From contig NZ_CAMFJF010000009.1 of assembly GCF_945956895.1 (NCBI RefSeq), positions 62,001 to 126,000 on the forward strand: 64,000 nt of DNA, read 5' to 3'. Position numbers and translations under genes: made by a program. The DNA comes from an uncultured Allobosea sp. (GTDB lineage: Bacteria > Pseudomonadota > Alphaproteobacteria > Rhizobiales > Beijerinckiaceae). The notes under the pieces are model-generated. The model had not been told where the DNA came from. It did no database searches and saw nothing but the letters and a program-made list of their open reading frames with translations. Shown here one piece after another: positions 18,670 to 27,341 of this stretch (position 1 is the first letter of the stretch; every line of letters starts with the position of its first letter).

Positions 18670-19806
18670 ATGAAATCGCTTTGGGTCATGGCCGCCGCGC
18701 TCGGCGCCGCGCTCAGCCTGCCGGCGCAGGCGCAGGACAAGGTCAAGCTGATCGACGTCATCGAGTTGTCGGGCGCGGGCGCTGCCGCCGGCACCAACTG
18801 GAAGAACGGCGCCGACATGGCCGCCGCCGACATCAACGCCAAGGGCGGCATCCTCGGCAAGCCCGTCGAGATCGTCCATTACGACACGCAGACCAATCCG
18901 GGTAACACCCGCGCCGCCGTGCAGCGCGCCATCGACGAGAACGCCTATGCCATCCTCGGCCCGATCTTCTCAGGGCCGATCGGCGCCTCCATGCAGATCT
19001 CGCAGCGCGCCGAGATCGCCCAGATCGTCGGTGGCGAGGCGGCCGGCTTCACCCGCCAGGGCAACCCCTACATCTTCCGCACCTCGATCAGCCAGGCGGC
19101 GGCGATGCCGAAGATCGCCAAATACCTGAAGGACACCGTCAAGGCCGGCTCGATCGCCGTGGTCTGGGTCAATAACGACTTCGGCAAGGGCGGGCGCGAC
19201 ACCATCCTGCCCGAACTGGAGAAGGCCGGCATCAAGGTTACTGCCGACGTCTCCACCGAGCAGGGCCAGGCCGATTTCACCGCCGACGCGATCAAGGTGA
19301 AGAACGCCAATGCCGACGCCGTCTTCGTCTACCTGAATGAGGAGGAAAGCGCCCGCTTCCTGCGCGCCGCCAAGCAGCAGGGCATCACCAAGCCGATGAT
19401 CGGCGAGACCACCCTGCTCGGCGCCAAGGTGCTGGAACTCGCGGGCGATGCCGCCAATGGCGTCAAGGGCCATGTCGGCCTCTCGACGGATGCGCCGATC
19501 CCGGCCCTGCAGGATTTCGGCAAGCGCTATCGCGAGAAATACGGCTTCTCCTCCGATCATAACGGCGTGAAGGGCTACATGGCCGTGTTCATGGTGAAAT
19601 GGGCGACCGAGAAGCAGAAGAAGCTCGACAAGAAGGGCGTCGCCGACACGCTGCGCGGCGCAACCATCAAGGCGAGCGAGGAGCCGGGCATCCTGATGGA
19701 TACGGTGATCGAGCAGAACGGCGATCTCGACCGCGAAAGCTTCCTGGCCGAGGTCGTCAACGGCAAGCAGGTGATCAACACCACCCTGCCCCGGATCAAG
19801 CCGTAA
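18670..19806 (+). CDS. Branched-chain amino acid-type ABC transporter, periplasmic binding protein
   Basis: A 378-residue type I periplasmic binding protein. The signal peptide ends LSLPAQAQ, and the mature protein opens with DKVKLIDVIELSGAGAAAG. The motifs NDFGKGGRDTI and DAVFVYLNEEESARFL fit the LivK/amide-urea-binding superfamily. ATG 18670 is chosen over 18637 because GGGAGG lies upstream and the signal peptide is then normal. It heads a five-gene import operon. The ligand may be a branched-chain amino acid, an amide or an aromatic acid; this cannot be read from the sequence. Confidence 0.9.
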   Translation: MKSLWVMAAALGAALSLPAQAQDKVKLIDVIELSGAGAAAGTNWKNGADMAAADINAKGGILGKPVEIVHYDTQTNPGNTRAAVQRAIDENAYAILGPIFSGPIGASMQISQRAEIAQIVGGEAAGFTRQGNPYIFRTSISQAAAMPKIAKYLKDTVKAGSIAVVWVNNDFGKGGRDTILPELEKAGIKVTADVSTEQGQADFTADAIKVKNANADAVFVYLNEEESARFLRAAKQQGITKPMIGETTLLGAKVLELAGDAANGVKGHVGLSTDAPIPALQDFGKRYREKYGFSSDHNGVKGYMAVFMVKWATEKQKKLDKKGVADTLRGATIKASEEPGILMDTVIEQNGDLDRESFLAEVVNGKQVINTTLPRIKP

Positions 19807-19826
19807 GCAACCCGTATATCCTCAAC

Positions 19827-19923
19827 GTCATCCCGGGCGAGCAGCGCTCGACCCGGGATCCATCGAAGGGCGCGGCGTTCTACGATGGATCCCGGAACTC
19901 CGCTTCGCTGCGTCCGGGATGAC
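19827..19923. repeat. Intergenic palindrome family, copy 2 (inside the liv operon)
   Basis: Runs from GTCATCCCGGGCGAGC to GTCCGGGATGAC, with an inner GATCCATCG/CGATGGATC inverted repeat. It sits between the binding-protein and livH genes. Confidence 0.85.
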
Positions 19924-19969
19924 GCGCGCTGATTGAACACGAAACGCTCTCCAACCGAGCGCATATCGC

Positions 19970-20848
19970 ATGGCCGAATTCATCGCCTATCTCATCGCCG
20001 GCATTGCCACGGGCGCGATCTATGCGCTCGCCGCGATCGGCTTCACGCTGGTCTGGCAGACCTCGCAGACGATCAACTTCGCCCAGGGCGAGTTCGTCAT
20101 GCTGCCCGCCGTGCTGATCTTGCTCGCCGTCAAGCTCTTCGGCCTGCCGCTTTGGGCCGGCGGGTTGCTCGGCATCGCGGTCTTCCTGCTGATCTTCGGC
20201 GCGGGCTTCAAGCTCGTCGTCGTCGATCCGATGATCAGGCACGGCGTGCTGCCGCTCGCCATCGCCACCATGGCGCTATCGACCATCATGAAGGAAGGCG
20301 CCAAGGACGGTTTCTCGGCGGAGGCGCAGAGCTTCCCCTCGCTGGTGCCGACCGACATGATCAACCTGCTCGGCGCCTCGATCTCGCTCCAGCATCTCGC
20401 GATCATCGTCGTCGCCTTCGCGGCGATCGGCCTGCTGCAATGGTTCGTCGGCGGCACGCGGCTCGGCCGGCAGATGCAGGCGACGGCGCAGAACCCGACA
20501 GTGGCGCGCATCCTCGGCATCCCCGTCGAGCGAATGGTGCTGCTGACCTTCCTGCTCAATGCCGCACTCGCGGTCATCGCCTCGCTGCTGATCTCGCCGA
20601 TCTATCTGGCGAAGTTCTCAAATGGCGAGACCATCGGCCTGTTCGCCTTCATCGCGGCCATCGTCGGCGGCTTCAACCAGGTGCGCGGCGCGCTCGTCGG
20701 CGGCCTCCTGATCGGCGTCGCGGATTCGCTCGCCGCCGCCTATATCTCCACGCAATATCGGCTGGCCGTGCCGCTGGTGCTGCTCGTCGCCATCATCCTG
20801 GTCAAGCCGGAGGGGCTGATGGGCCGCAAGGAGGAGCGCCGCGTATGA
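19970..20848 (+). CDS. livH: Branched-chain amino acid-type ABC transporter permease LivH
   Basis: Inner-membrane permease of 292 residues with about eight hydrophobic segments. Family features include AIGFTLVWQTSQTINFAQGEF near the start, and the cytoplasmic coupling loop RLGRQMQATAQNPTVARILGI, which contacts the ATPases. It begins 163 bp after the binding-protein gene, the gap being filled by a palindromic repeat. Its stop overlaps the start of livM (ATGA). The ribosome binding site is weak. Confidence 0.92.
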   Translation: MAEFIAYLIAGIATGAIYALAAIGFTLVWQTSQTINFAQGEFVMLPAVLILLAVKLFGLPLWAGGLLGIAVFLLIFGAGFKLVVVDPMIRHGVLPLAIATMALSTIMKEGAKDGFSAEAQSFPSLVPTDMINLLGASISLQHLAIIVVAFAAIGLLQWFVGGTRLGRQMQATAQNPTVARILGIPVERMVLLTFLLNAALAVIASLLISPIYLAKFSNGETIGLFAFIAAIVGGFNQVRGALVGGLLIGVADSLAAAYISTQYRLAVPLVLLVAIILVKPEGLMGRKEERRV

Positions 20849-21849
20849 GCGCCCCTGCCGTCCAGAATTCCACAGCCTCTCGTCTCCCGGCCCGCCGGAT
20901 CGATGCCGCGCTGGTCGCGCTCGTCCTCGGTGCCGTCATCCTCTGGTTCGCACCGGTCGGGATGGGCCGCTACGGCACCTATGTCCTCTCGCTCTGGCTC
21001 GTCATGAGCATCGGCGTGATGGGGCTGAACCTCACCCTCGGCTATGCCGGGCAGAGCTCGCTGGCGCAGGCCGCCTTCACGGGGCTCGGCGCCTATGCCA
21101 CCGCGATCCTGACCACGAAATACGGGGTGAGCTGGTACGCCGCCTTCGCCCTTTCGGGCCTGCTGACCTTCGCGGTCGGCCTGCTCCTTGGTTTCCCGGC
21201 GCTCCGGGTACGAACACATTACCTCGCCTTCGTCACGCTCGCCTTCTCGACGCTGATCTGGCTGCTCATCCGCAACGAGCAGTGGCTGACCGGTGGCGTC
21301 TATGGCATCTCCAATATCAACCGACCCGATTTCTTCGGCATCAAGCTGTTCGGCGCGCTGGAGTTTCATCGCTTCGTCGTCGTCGTCACACTGATCCTGT
21401 CGCTGAAGCTGTGGTGGCTCGTCCGCTCGCCCTGGGGCCGCGCCTTCACGGCCTTGCGCGAGAACCCGGTCCGGGCCGCGAGCCTCGGCATCGATACCCG
21501 CGCCTACACGCTGCTCGCCTTCGCGATCGGCTCGGCCTATGGCGGCTTTGCCGGCTCGCTCTATGCGCCGCTGGTCGAGTTCATCGATCCCTCGCCCTTC
21601 TCGCTGTCGCAGAGCCTGTTCCTGCTGCTGATGGTGGTCGCAGGCGGCTCCGGCTATCTCCTCGGCCCCTTCGTCGGTGCGCTGCTCGGCGTCGTGCTGC
21701 CGGAATGGCTGCGCTTCGCCGGGTCGCTCTACCTGATCATCTTCGCAACGATCGTGCTCGCGCTCCTCGTCATCTGCCCGCAGGGCGTTTGCGGCCTGAT
21801 CGAACGCGGCTGGAATGCGCTCCGGCGCAAGACCGGAGGCGCGCGATGA
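20845..21849 (+). CDS. livM: Branched-chain amino acid-type ABC transporter permease LivM
   Basis: Second permease subunit, 334 residues. It carries LGYAGQSSLAQAAFTGLGAYATA, the LivM signature, and the coupling loop SPWGRAFTALRENPVRAASLGI. The ORF track begins in another gene at 19933; ATG 20845 overlaps the livH stop codon (ATGA) and follows GGAG, so it is the real start. Its stop overlaps livG in the same way, giving a tightly coupled H-M-G block. It forms the membrane channel with LivH. Confidence 0.92.
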   Translation: MSAPAVQNSTASRLPARRIDAALVALVLGAVILWFAPVGMGRYGTYVLSLWLVMSIGVMGLNLTLGYAGQSSLAQAAFTGLGAYATAILTTKYGVSWYAAFALSGLLTFAVGLLLGFPALRVRTHYLAFVTLAFSTLIWLLIRNEQWLTGGVYGISNINRPDFFGIKLFGALEFHRFVVVVTLILSLKLWWLVRSPWGRAFTALRENPVRAASLGIDTRAYTLLAFAIGSAYGGFAGSLYAPLVEFIDPSPFSLSQSLFLLLMVVAGGSGYLLGPFVGALLGVVLPEWLRFAGSLYLIIFATIVLALLVICPQGVCGLIERGWNALRRKTGGAR

Positions 21850-22589
21850 GCCCGGTCCTCGAAGTCCACGACCTGCACAAGGCATTCGGCGGCATCAAAG
21901 CGGTCAACGGTGTCTCGTTCTCGGTGCAAGAGGGCGAGATCCTCGGCATCATCGGCCCGAATGGCTGCGGCAAGTCGACCCTGTTCAACTGCATCCTCGG
22001 CCAGCTCGAGCCATCGCAAGGCGCGGTGAAGCTCGACGGCCTAGATGTCACCAACATGCGCCCGTCCGCGCTCAACCGGCTCGGCGTCAGCCGCACCTTC
22101 CAGCTGCTGCAGGTCTTCCCGGAACTGTCTGTGCGCGAGAACCTGATCTTGGCGGGCCAAGAACATCAAGGCTCGATGCTCGGCCGCCTGTTCGGCGCGA
22201 GCGATGCCGGACTGTCGGAGAAGGCCGAGCAGATGATCGGCTTCTTCAAGCTCGGCCATCTCGCGGACGCCAAGGCCGGCGGCCTCTCCTATGGCCAGCA
22301 GAAGCTGCTCGATGCGGCGATGGCCTTCATGGCCGGCCCCCGCCTCGTGCTGCTCGACGAGCCGGCCGGCGGCGTCAACCTCACCATGCTGGGTGATCTC
22401 AAGGAGCGTCTGCGCGCGATCAACGCCGAACAGGGCGCGACCTTCGTGGTGATCGAGCACAACATGGATTTCGTGATGTCGCTCTGCACCCGCGTGATCG
22501 TGCTGGCGGAAGGCAAGGTGCTGGCGGAAGGCACACCGGCTGAAGTGCGCGCCAATCCGGCGGTGATCGAAGCTTATCTGGGACACTAG
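21846..22589 (+). CDS. livG: Branched-chain amino acid-type ABC transporter ATPase LivG
   Basis: ATP-binding subunit of 247 residues. Walker A is GPNGCGKST, the signature loop is LSYGQQKLLD, Walker B is LVLLDEPAGGVN and the switch histidine is in VIEHNMDFVM. These are the normal LivG variants. ATG 21846 overlaps the livM stop. A palindromic repeat and about 120 bp separate it from livF. Confidence 0.92.
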   Translation: MSPVLEVHDLHKAFGGIKAVNGVSFSVQEGEILGIIGPNGCGKSTLFNCILGQLEPSQGAVKLDGLDVTNMRPSALNRLGVSRTFQLLQVFPELSVRENLILAGQEHQGSMLGRLFGASDAGLSEKAEQMIGFFKLGHLADAKAGGLSYGQQKLLDAAMAFMAGPRLVLLDEPAGGVNLTMLGDLKERLRAINAEQGATFVVIEHNMDFVMSLCTRVIVLAEGKVLAEGTPAEVRANPAVIEAYLGH

Positions 22590-22593
22590 GCAC

Positions 22594-22689
22594 GTCATGC
22601 TCGGGCTTGACCCGAGCATCTCAGGACGAGAAGGCGCCTCTTCCGGGATGAGATTCTCGGGTCTGCGCTACGCTTCGCCCGAGAATGAC
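22594..22689. repeat. Intergenic palindrome family, copy 3 (between livG and livF)
   Basis: Variant with GTCATGCTCGGGCTTG at the left and CGCCCGAGAATGAC at the right. It occupies nearly all of the livG-livF gap. Confidence 0.82.
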
Positions 22690-22710
22690 GCGGAAGGGAC
22701 GGAACGCGGA

Positions 22711-23448
22711 ATGACCACCCCCATCCTCGAACTCGACGGCGTGGTCGGCGGCTATGGCGCCATGACCATCCTGAACGGCACCTCGTTTGCCGTGAAGCGC
22801 GGTGCGATCACCACCGTGATCGGGCCGAACGGCGCCGGCAAGTCGACGGTGTTCAAGGCGATCTTCGGCCTCATCAAGCTGCGCGAGGGCCGCATCCGCT
22901 TCGACGGGCGGGACATCACCGGCTGGAACCAGCGCAAATTGCTCGAAGCCGGCATCTGCTATGTGCCGCAGGGGCGCAACATCTTCCCGGAGCTCTCGGT
23001 GCGCCACAATATCGAGCTCGGCACGGTCGCTGCCGGCTCGGGGATTACCGACATGCCGCAGCGGCTGGAGGCCGCGCTCGACCGGTTCCCGGCGCTTCGC
23101 GCCAAGGCCGGCCAACAGGCCTCGACACTCTCCGGCGGCGAGCAGAAGCAGCTCGAAATCGTGCGCGGCCTGCTGCTCGACCCCAAGCTCGTGCTGATCG
23201 ACGAGCCCTCGATCGGCCTCTCGCCTCTGATGGTGCAGGAGACCTTCGGTATCTTGAAGGACCTTCGTGCCAGAGGCGTCTCGATCCTGATGGTCGAGCA
23301 GAATGCCCGCTCGGCGTTGGAGATCTCCGACGAAGGGCTGGTGCTTGAACTTGGCCGCACCCGCATGCAGGGACCGGCGGCGGAGATTTTGGCCGATCCG
23401 CGCATCGGCCAGCTCTTCCTCGGCGGCACGCTGAGCGAGGTGGCCTGA
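22711..23448 (+). CDS. livF: Branched-chain amino acid-type ABC transporter ATPase LivF
   Basis: Second ATP-binding subunit, 245 residues. Walker A is GPNGAGKST, the signature is LSGGEQKQLE, Walker B is LVLIDEPSIGLS, and VEQNARSALEISD is the LivF-type switch region. The ORF track extends back through the repeat to 22597; ATG 22711 begins MTTPILELDGVVGGYG, as in other LivF proteins. It completes the transporter. Confidence 0.92.
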   Translation: MTTPILELDGVVGGYGAMTILNGTSFAVKRGAITTVIGPNGAGKSTVFKAIFGLIKLREGRIRFDGRDITGWNQRKLLEAGICYVPQGRNIFPELSVRHNIELGTVAAGSGITDMPQRLEAALDRFPALRAKAGQQASTLSGGEQKQLEIVRGLLLDPKLVLIDEPSIGLSPLMVQETFGILKDLRARGVSILMVEQNARSALEISDEGLVLELGRTRMQGPAAEILADPRIGQLFLGGTLSEVA

Positions 23449-23459
23449 AAAACCCCTTC

Positions 23460-23562
23460 GTCATTCCGGACAAGCCGCGAAGCGGCGCCGATCCGGAATC
23501 CATCGAAGGGCACCTCACTCTACGATGGATTCCGGGTCTGCGCTTCGCTTGCCCGGAATGAC
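23460..23562. repeat. Intergenic palindrome family, copy 4
   Basis: Left end GTCATTCCGGACAAGC, right end GCCCGGAATGAC, inner ATCCATCG/CGATGGAT. It lies between livF and the alcohol dehydrogenase gene. Confidence 0.85.
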
Positions 23563-23645
23563 GGCAAAGGATTGCGCCATTCCGCTTTGACAGCGGCGCC
23601 CTCTCCTGTCGGGATGGCGGCGGATACCGAGTCCGGAGCCCACCC

Positions 23646-24770
23646 ATGAAGATTCGCGCCGCCGTCCTGAACGCAAGCCCGGTTGTGGCGCCTTATGCGC
23701 AGAGCCGTCCGCTGCGGATCGAGGAACTCGACCTCGCGCCGCCCGGCCGCGACGAAGTCCTGGTCAGGGTCCGCGCTGCGGGCCTCTGCCATTCCGACCT
23801 CTCGGTGATCGACGGCAATCGCCCGCGCCCGGTGCCGATGGTGCTCGGCCATGAGGCCGCTGGTGAAGTCGTCGAAACCGGCGAAGGCGTCGATGACCTC
23901 AAGCCCGGCGACCGCGTCGTGATGGTCTTCGTGCCGTCCTGCGGGCATTGCGCGCCCTGTGCCGAGGGCCGCCCTGCCCTCTGCGAGCCCGGCAACGCCG
24001 CCAATGGCCGCGGCGAGATGCTCGGCGGCGGGCGACGGCTCTCGGTCGATGGCCAGCCAGTGCATCACCATATCGGTGTCTCCGCCTTCGCCGAGCATGC
24101 GGTGATCTCGCGCCGCTCGCTGGTCAAGATCGAGGCCGATATCCCGCATGAGATCGCGGCCCTGTTCGGCTGCGCCGTGCTGACCGGCGTCGGCGCAGCC
24201 GTGAACACGGCGCGGATCAAGGCCGGTGAGACCGTGGCGGTCGTCGGGCTCGGCGGCGTCGGGCTCTCGGCCCTGCTCGGCGCCATCGCCTGCGGCGCTT
24301 CGCGCGTCATCGCCGTCGACCTCGCGCAGGACAAGCTCGATCTGGCGCTGGCGCTCGGCGCGACCGATGCTTTCAAGGCCGATACGCCCGATGTGGTCGA
24401 GGCGATCAGGCAAGCGACCAAGGGCGGCGTCGACCACGGACTGGAGATGGCCGGCTCGGTCAAGGCGCTCGACCTCGCCTACCAGATCACGCGGCGCGGC
24501 GGCACGACGACGACCGCCGGCCTCGCCAACCCCGCCCATACGCTCTCGCTTTCTCCGGTCAGGCTCGTCGCGGAGGAGCGGACGCTGAAGGGGTCTTACG
24601 TGGGCTCCTGCGTGCCCTCGCGCGATATCCCGCGCTTCATCGAACTGTACCAGCGCGGGCGGCTCGCCGTGGACAAGCTCTGGACCAGCTCGGGCAGCCT
24701 CGACGAGATCAACGAGGGTTTCGCCGCTCTGCACGAGGGCCGCACGATCCGCCACATCGTCAGGATGTGA
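23646..24770 (+). CDS. Zinc-dependent alcohol dehydrogenase
   Basis: A 374-residue medium-chain dehydrogenase. The catalytic zinc ligand region GLCHSDLS and GHEAAGEV, and the structural zinc cluster CGHCAPCAEGRPALC, are all present. The Rossmann motif VVGLGGVGLSALLGA follows, then VIAVDLAQDKLDLA for the NAD ribose. The gene has a GGAG site before ATG and is separated from livF by a repeat, so it is probably an independent unit. The substrate is not predictable. Confidence 0.88.
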   Translation: MKIRAAVLNASPVVAPYAQSRPLRIEELDLAPPGRDEVLVRVRAAGLCHSDLSVIDGNRPRPVPMVLGHEAAGEVVETGEGVDDLKPGDRVVMVFVPSCGHCAPCAEGRPALCEPGNAANGRGEMLGGGRRLSVDGQPVHHHIGVSAFAEHAVISRRSLVKIEADIPHEIAALFGCAVLTGVGAAVNTARIKAGETVAVVGLGGVGLSALLGAIACGASRVIAVDLAQDKLDLALALGATDAFKADTPDVVEAIRQATKGGVDHGLEMAGSVKALDLAYQITRRGGTTTTAGLANPAHTLSLSPVRLVAEERTLKGSYVGSCVPSRDIPRFIELYQRGRLAVDKLWTSSGSLDEINEGFAALHEGRTIRHIVRM

Positions 24771-24940
24771 GGCGCCTCCCCCAGCGCTTGCGCCAGAAAT
24801 GATTTCTCTGATCCGCCAAGGGCATGGCGCCCGTTCATGACAGGCCGATTCAACCTGAGCCAGCATCCGAACAGATTCGCTTCCCCTCGCTCCAGAGAGG
24901 CAAGTGGAAGCGCCCGATTCGAGCTTTCCGGAACCTCGCC
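24771..24940. other. Intergenic region before the CoA-transferase
   Basis: First part of a 371-bp gap (24771-25141). Apart from repeat copy 5 at 24941-25033 I see no gene, RNA or clear promoter in the gap; ORFs crossing it are chance frames. Confidence 0.5.
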
Positions 24941-25033
24941 GTCATCCCGGACAAGCTGCGCAGCAGCGCCGATCCGGAATCCATCGTGGAGTCCTGCGCT
25001 CTACGATGGATCCCGGGGCAAGCCCGGGATGAC
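24941..25033. repeat. Intergenic palindrome family, copy 5
   Basis: Left end GTCATCCCGGACAAGC, right end GCCCGGGATGAC, inner ATCCATCG/CGATGGATC. It is in the gap before the CoA-transferase gene. Confidence 0.85.
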
Positions 25034-25141
25034 GGGGTAGTTCCGGGAAAACGCGGCACCGCATAGCGGCGCCGCGCCAGAATCTATTTGACTCGGCCGT
25101 GCCCGACCGCTCTTCCTCTCCCGCCTATCGAGGGAATGCCG

Positions 25142-26287
25142 ATGTCGAATGCGCTGGAAGGTATCGTCGTGGTCGCGCTGGAGCAGGCGGTGGCTGCGCC
25201 GGTCGCGAGCTGCAAGCTCGCCGATGCCGGCGCGCGCGTCATCAAGCTGGAGCGGCCGGAAGGCGATTTCGCGCGCGGCTATGACGGCTTCGCCAAGGGG
25301 CAGTCGTCCTATTTCGTCTGGATCAACCGGGGCAAGGAATCCTGCCGGGTCGACCTGCGACGACCTGATGACCTCGCGCTGGTCGAGACGATGATCGCGT
25401 CAGCCGACATCTTCATCCAGAACCTGGCGCCCGGCGCCGCCGACCGGCTCGGGCTCGGTAGTGCGACGCTCCGGCGGCGCCATCCGCGGCTGATCACCTG
25501 CGACATCTCGGGCTATGCGTCGGGCACGCCGCATGAGCGGCGCAAGGCCTATGACCTGCTGATCCAGGCGGAATCGGGCTTGTCCGCCATCACCGGCACC
25601 GCCGATTCCGGTCCCTCGCGCATCGGCGTCTCGATCGCCGACATCGCCACCGGACAGGCGGCCTATGCCGCGATCCTCGAAGCGCTGCTGAAGCGGGCGC
25701 GGACCGGCGAAGGCTCGGCGATCGCGCTCTCGCTGTTCGACACGCTGGCCGAGCTGATGAACGTGCCTTATCTCACGCGCCGCTATGGCGGTATCGAACC
25801 GGCGCGAGTCGGGCTCGCCCATCCTTCGATTGCGCCCTATGGCGTGTTCTCCCTGCTCGACGGCGAGGTGCTGGTCTCGATCCAGAGCGAGCGGGAATGG
25901 CAGGTCTTCGCCCGCGACGTGCTGGAAAGCCCGGAACTGGCCGGCGATACGCGTTTCGCCTCCAATGTGCTGCGGGTGAAGGAGCGCGCCCTGCTCGACG
26001 ACGAGGTGCAGGCGCGGCTCGGCCGACGCCGTTTCGCGGATGTCGCTGCCGCACTCGATCGCCATGCGATCGCCTATGGCACCGTCTCCACCGTCGGTGG
26101 GCTGATCGACCACCCGGCCGCGACGACCCTACCCGTCCCGACGCCCAATGGCCCAATCGAGGTGCTGGCTCCTTCGGCCGTTGTCGATGGCCAGCGCGTC
26201 GCGATGCGGCCGGTGCCGTCACTCGGCCAGCACGATGCGGCGTTGCGCGCCGAATTCTCTCGCCAGACCGAAGCGAAGCAAGCCTGA
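25142..26287 (+). CDS. Class III (CaiB/BaiF) CoA-transferase
   Basis: A 381-residue enzyme that moves CoA between a carboxylic acid and an acyl-CoA. Visible family features are VAAPVASCKLADAGARVIKLERPEGDFAR near the N-terminus, LITCDISGYAS, and the segment GVSIADIATGQAAYAAILEAL. ATG 25142 is chosen because GAGGG lies about seven bases upstream; ATG 25136 is too close. A MaoC-type hydratase follows after 25 bp. That pairing resembles itaconate- or mesaconate-CoA metabolism (Ict plus Ich in Pseudomonas), but no citramalyl-CoA lyase is adjacent. Confidence 0.85.
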   Translation: MSNALEGIVVVALEQAVAAPVASCKLADAGARVIKLERPEGDFARGYDGFAKGQSSYFVWINRGKESCRVDLRRPDDLALVETMIASADIFIQNLAPGAADRLGLGSATLRRRHPRLITCDISGYASGTPHERRKAYDLLIQAESGLSAITGTADSGPSRIGVSIADIATGQAAYAAILEALLKRARTGEGSAIALSLFDTLAELMNVPYLTRRYGGIEPARVGLAHPSIAPYGVFSLLDGEVLVSIQSEREWQVFARDVLESPELAGDTRFASNVLRVKERALLDDEVQARLGRRRFADVAAALDRHAIAYGTVSTVGGLIDHPAATTLPVPTPNGPIEVLAPSAVVDGQRVAMRPVPSLGQHDAALRAEFSRQTEAKQA

Positions 26288-26312
26288 GCGGAACGACCAA
26301 GGAAAGCCCCTC

Positions 26313-27167
26313 ATGAGCATCGATATCGCCCAACTTGCCTCCTGGACCGGCAAGACCGAGGAGGCGCAGGACGTGGTCACGCCGCGTCTCATGCAGAGCT
26401 TCGCCGCCACCTTCGGCCGCCATCTCGCGCCGCACGGTGCGGGCGAGGCGCCGTTGGCGCTGCATTGGTGCCTGGCGCCGCCGATCTCGGACATCGGGGC
26501 TTGCGGACCTGACGGTCATGCCGCCAAGGGCGAGTTCCTGCCGCCGGTGCCGCTGCCGCGGCGGATGTGGGCCGGCGGACGGATCGAGACGCTGTCGCCG
26601 CTGCGCGAGGGGGATCGCGTCATCAGGCATTCCCGCATCGGCGACATCGCCTACAAGGAGGGGCGCAGCGGCCCGCTCTGCTTCGTCGCCATCCACCATG
26701 ACTATGCGACGGAGCGCGGCGTCGCCCTGCGCGAACGGCACGACATCGTCTACCGCGAGGCGGCGCAGCCCGGCGCATTAGCGGCCGGGGCGCCCGGACC
26801 GGCGAGCGATGGCGAGCCTGCCGATCTCATCTGGGAGGTCGAGGCAAGCCCGCTGCTGTTGTTCCGCTACTCGGCGCTGACCTTCAACGGCCATCGCATC
26901 CACTACGATTTTCCCTATGCGACGGGGACGGAGGGCTATGCCGGGCTCGTCGTGCACGGGCCGATTCAGGCGACATTGATCGCCAACATCATCTCGACGC
27001 TGACGGAGGGCGCACCGATCCGGCTCGACTATCGGGGCTTGAGCCCGCTCATCGCCGGGGACGTCTTCCGGGTGAAAGCGAAGCGGCAGGCCGATGGCAG
27101 CGTCCGGGGCTGGACCGAGGGCGTCGACGGGCGGGTGCGCATGGAAGGCTTCCACCGCGCGGGGTAA
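26313..27167 (+). CDS. MaoC-family hydratase (mesaconyl/itaconyl/3-methylfumaryl-CoA hydratase-like)
   Basis: A 284-residue double hotdog protein. The C-terminal half has the hydratase motif FRYSALTFNGHRIHYDFPYA, where the Asn-His-Tyr arrangement fits the family, followed by GYAGLVVHGPIQATLI. This layout matches the C4-acyl-CoA hydratases Meh and Ich rather than crotonase. The ORF track extends back to 26148, but ATG 26313 follows AAGGAAAG and is 25 bp after the CoA-transferase. The two probably act in sequence: CoA activation and then hydration of an unsaturated dicarboxylate. Confidence 0.82.
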   Translation: MSIDIAQLASWTGKTEEAQDVVTPRLMQSFAATFGRHLAPHGAGEAPLALHWCLAPPISDIGACGPDGHAAKGEFLPPVPLPRRMWAGGRIETLSPLREGDRVIRHSRIGDIAYKEGRSGPLCFVAIHHDYATERGVALRERHDIVYREAAQPGALAAGAPGPASDGEPADLIWEVEASPLLLFRYSALTFNGHRIHYDFPYATGTEGYAGLVVHGPIQATLIANIISTLTEGAPIRLDYRGLSPLIAGDVFRVKAKRQADGSVRGWTEGVDGRVRMEGFHRAG

Positions 27168-27196
27168 CGCCTGTCGATTTCACTCCGAACCACGCC

Positions 27197-27292
27197 GTCA
27201 TCCAGGGCTTGACCCGGGGTCCATTCCGGAGCGCCTGCCATCAGGGTTCAGGCATGGACCCCGGATCTCCGCTGCGCTGCGTCCGGGATGCC
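27197..27292. repeat. Intergenic palindrome family, copy 6
   Basis: Left end GTCATCCAGGGCTTGACC and right end GTCCGGGATGCC, slightly decayed at both tips. It lies between the convergent hydratase and GST genes. Confidence 0.82.
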
Positions 27293-27341
27293 CCGCGTCT
27301 CAACTCGAAACGCAGCAAATCATCGTTTCAGCGTTGGCTCT

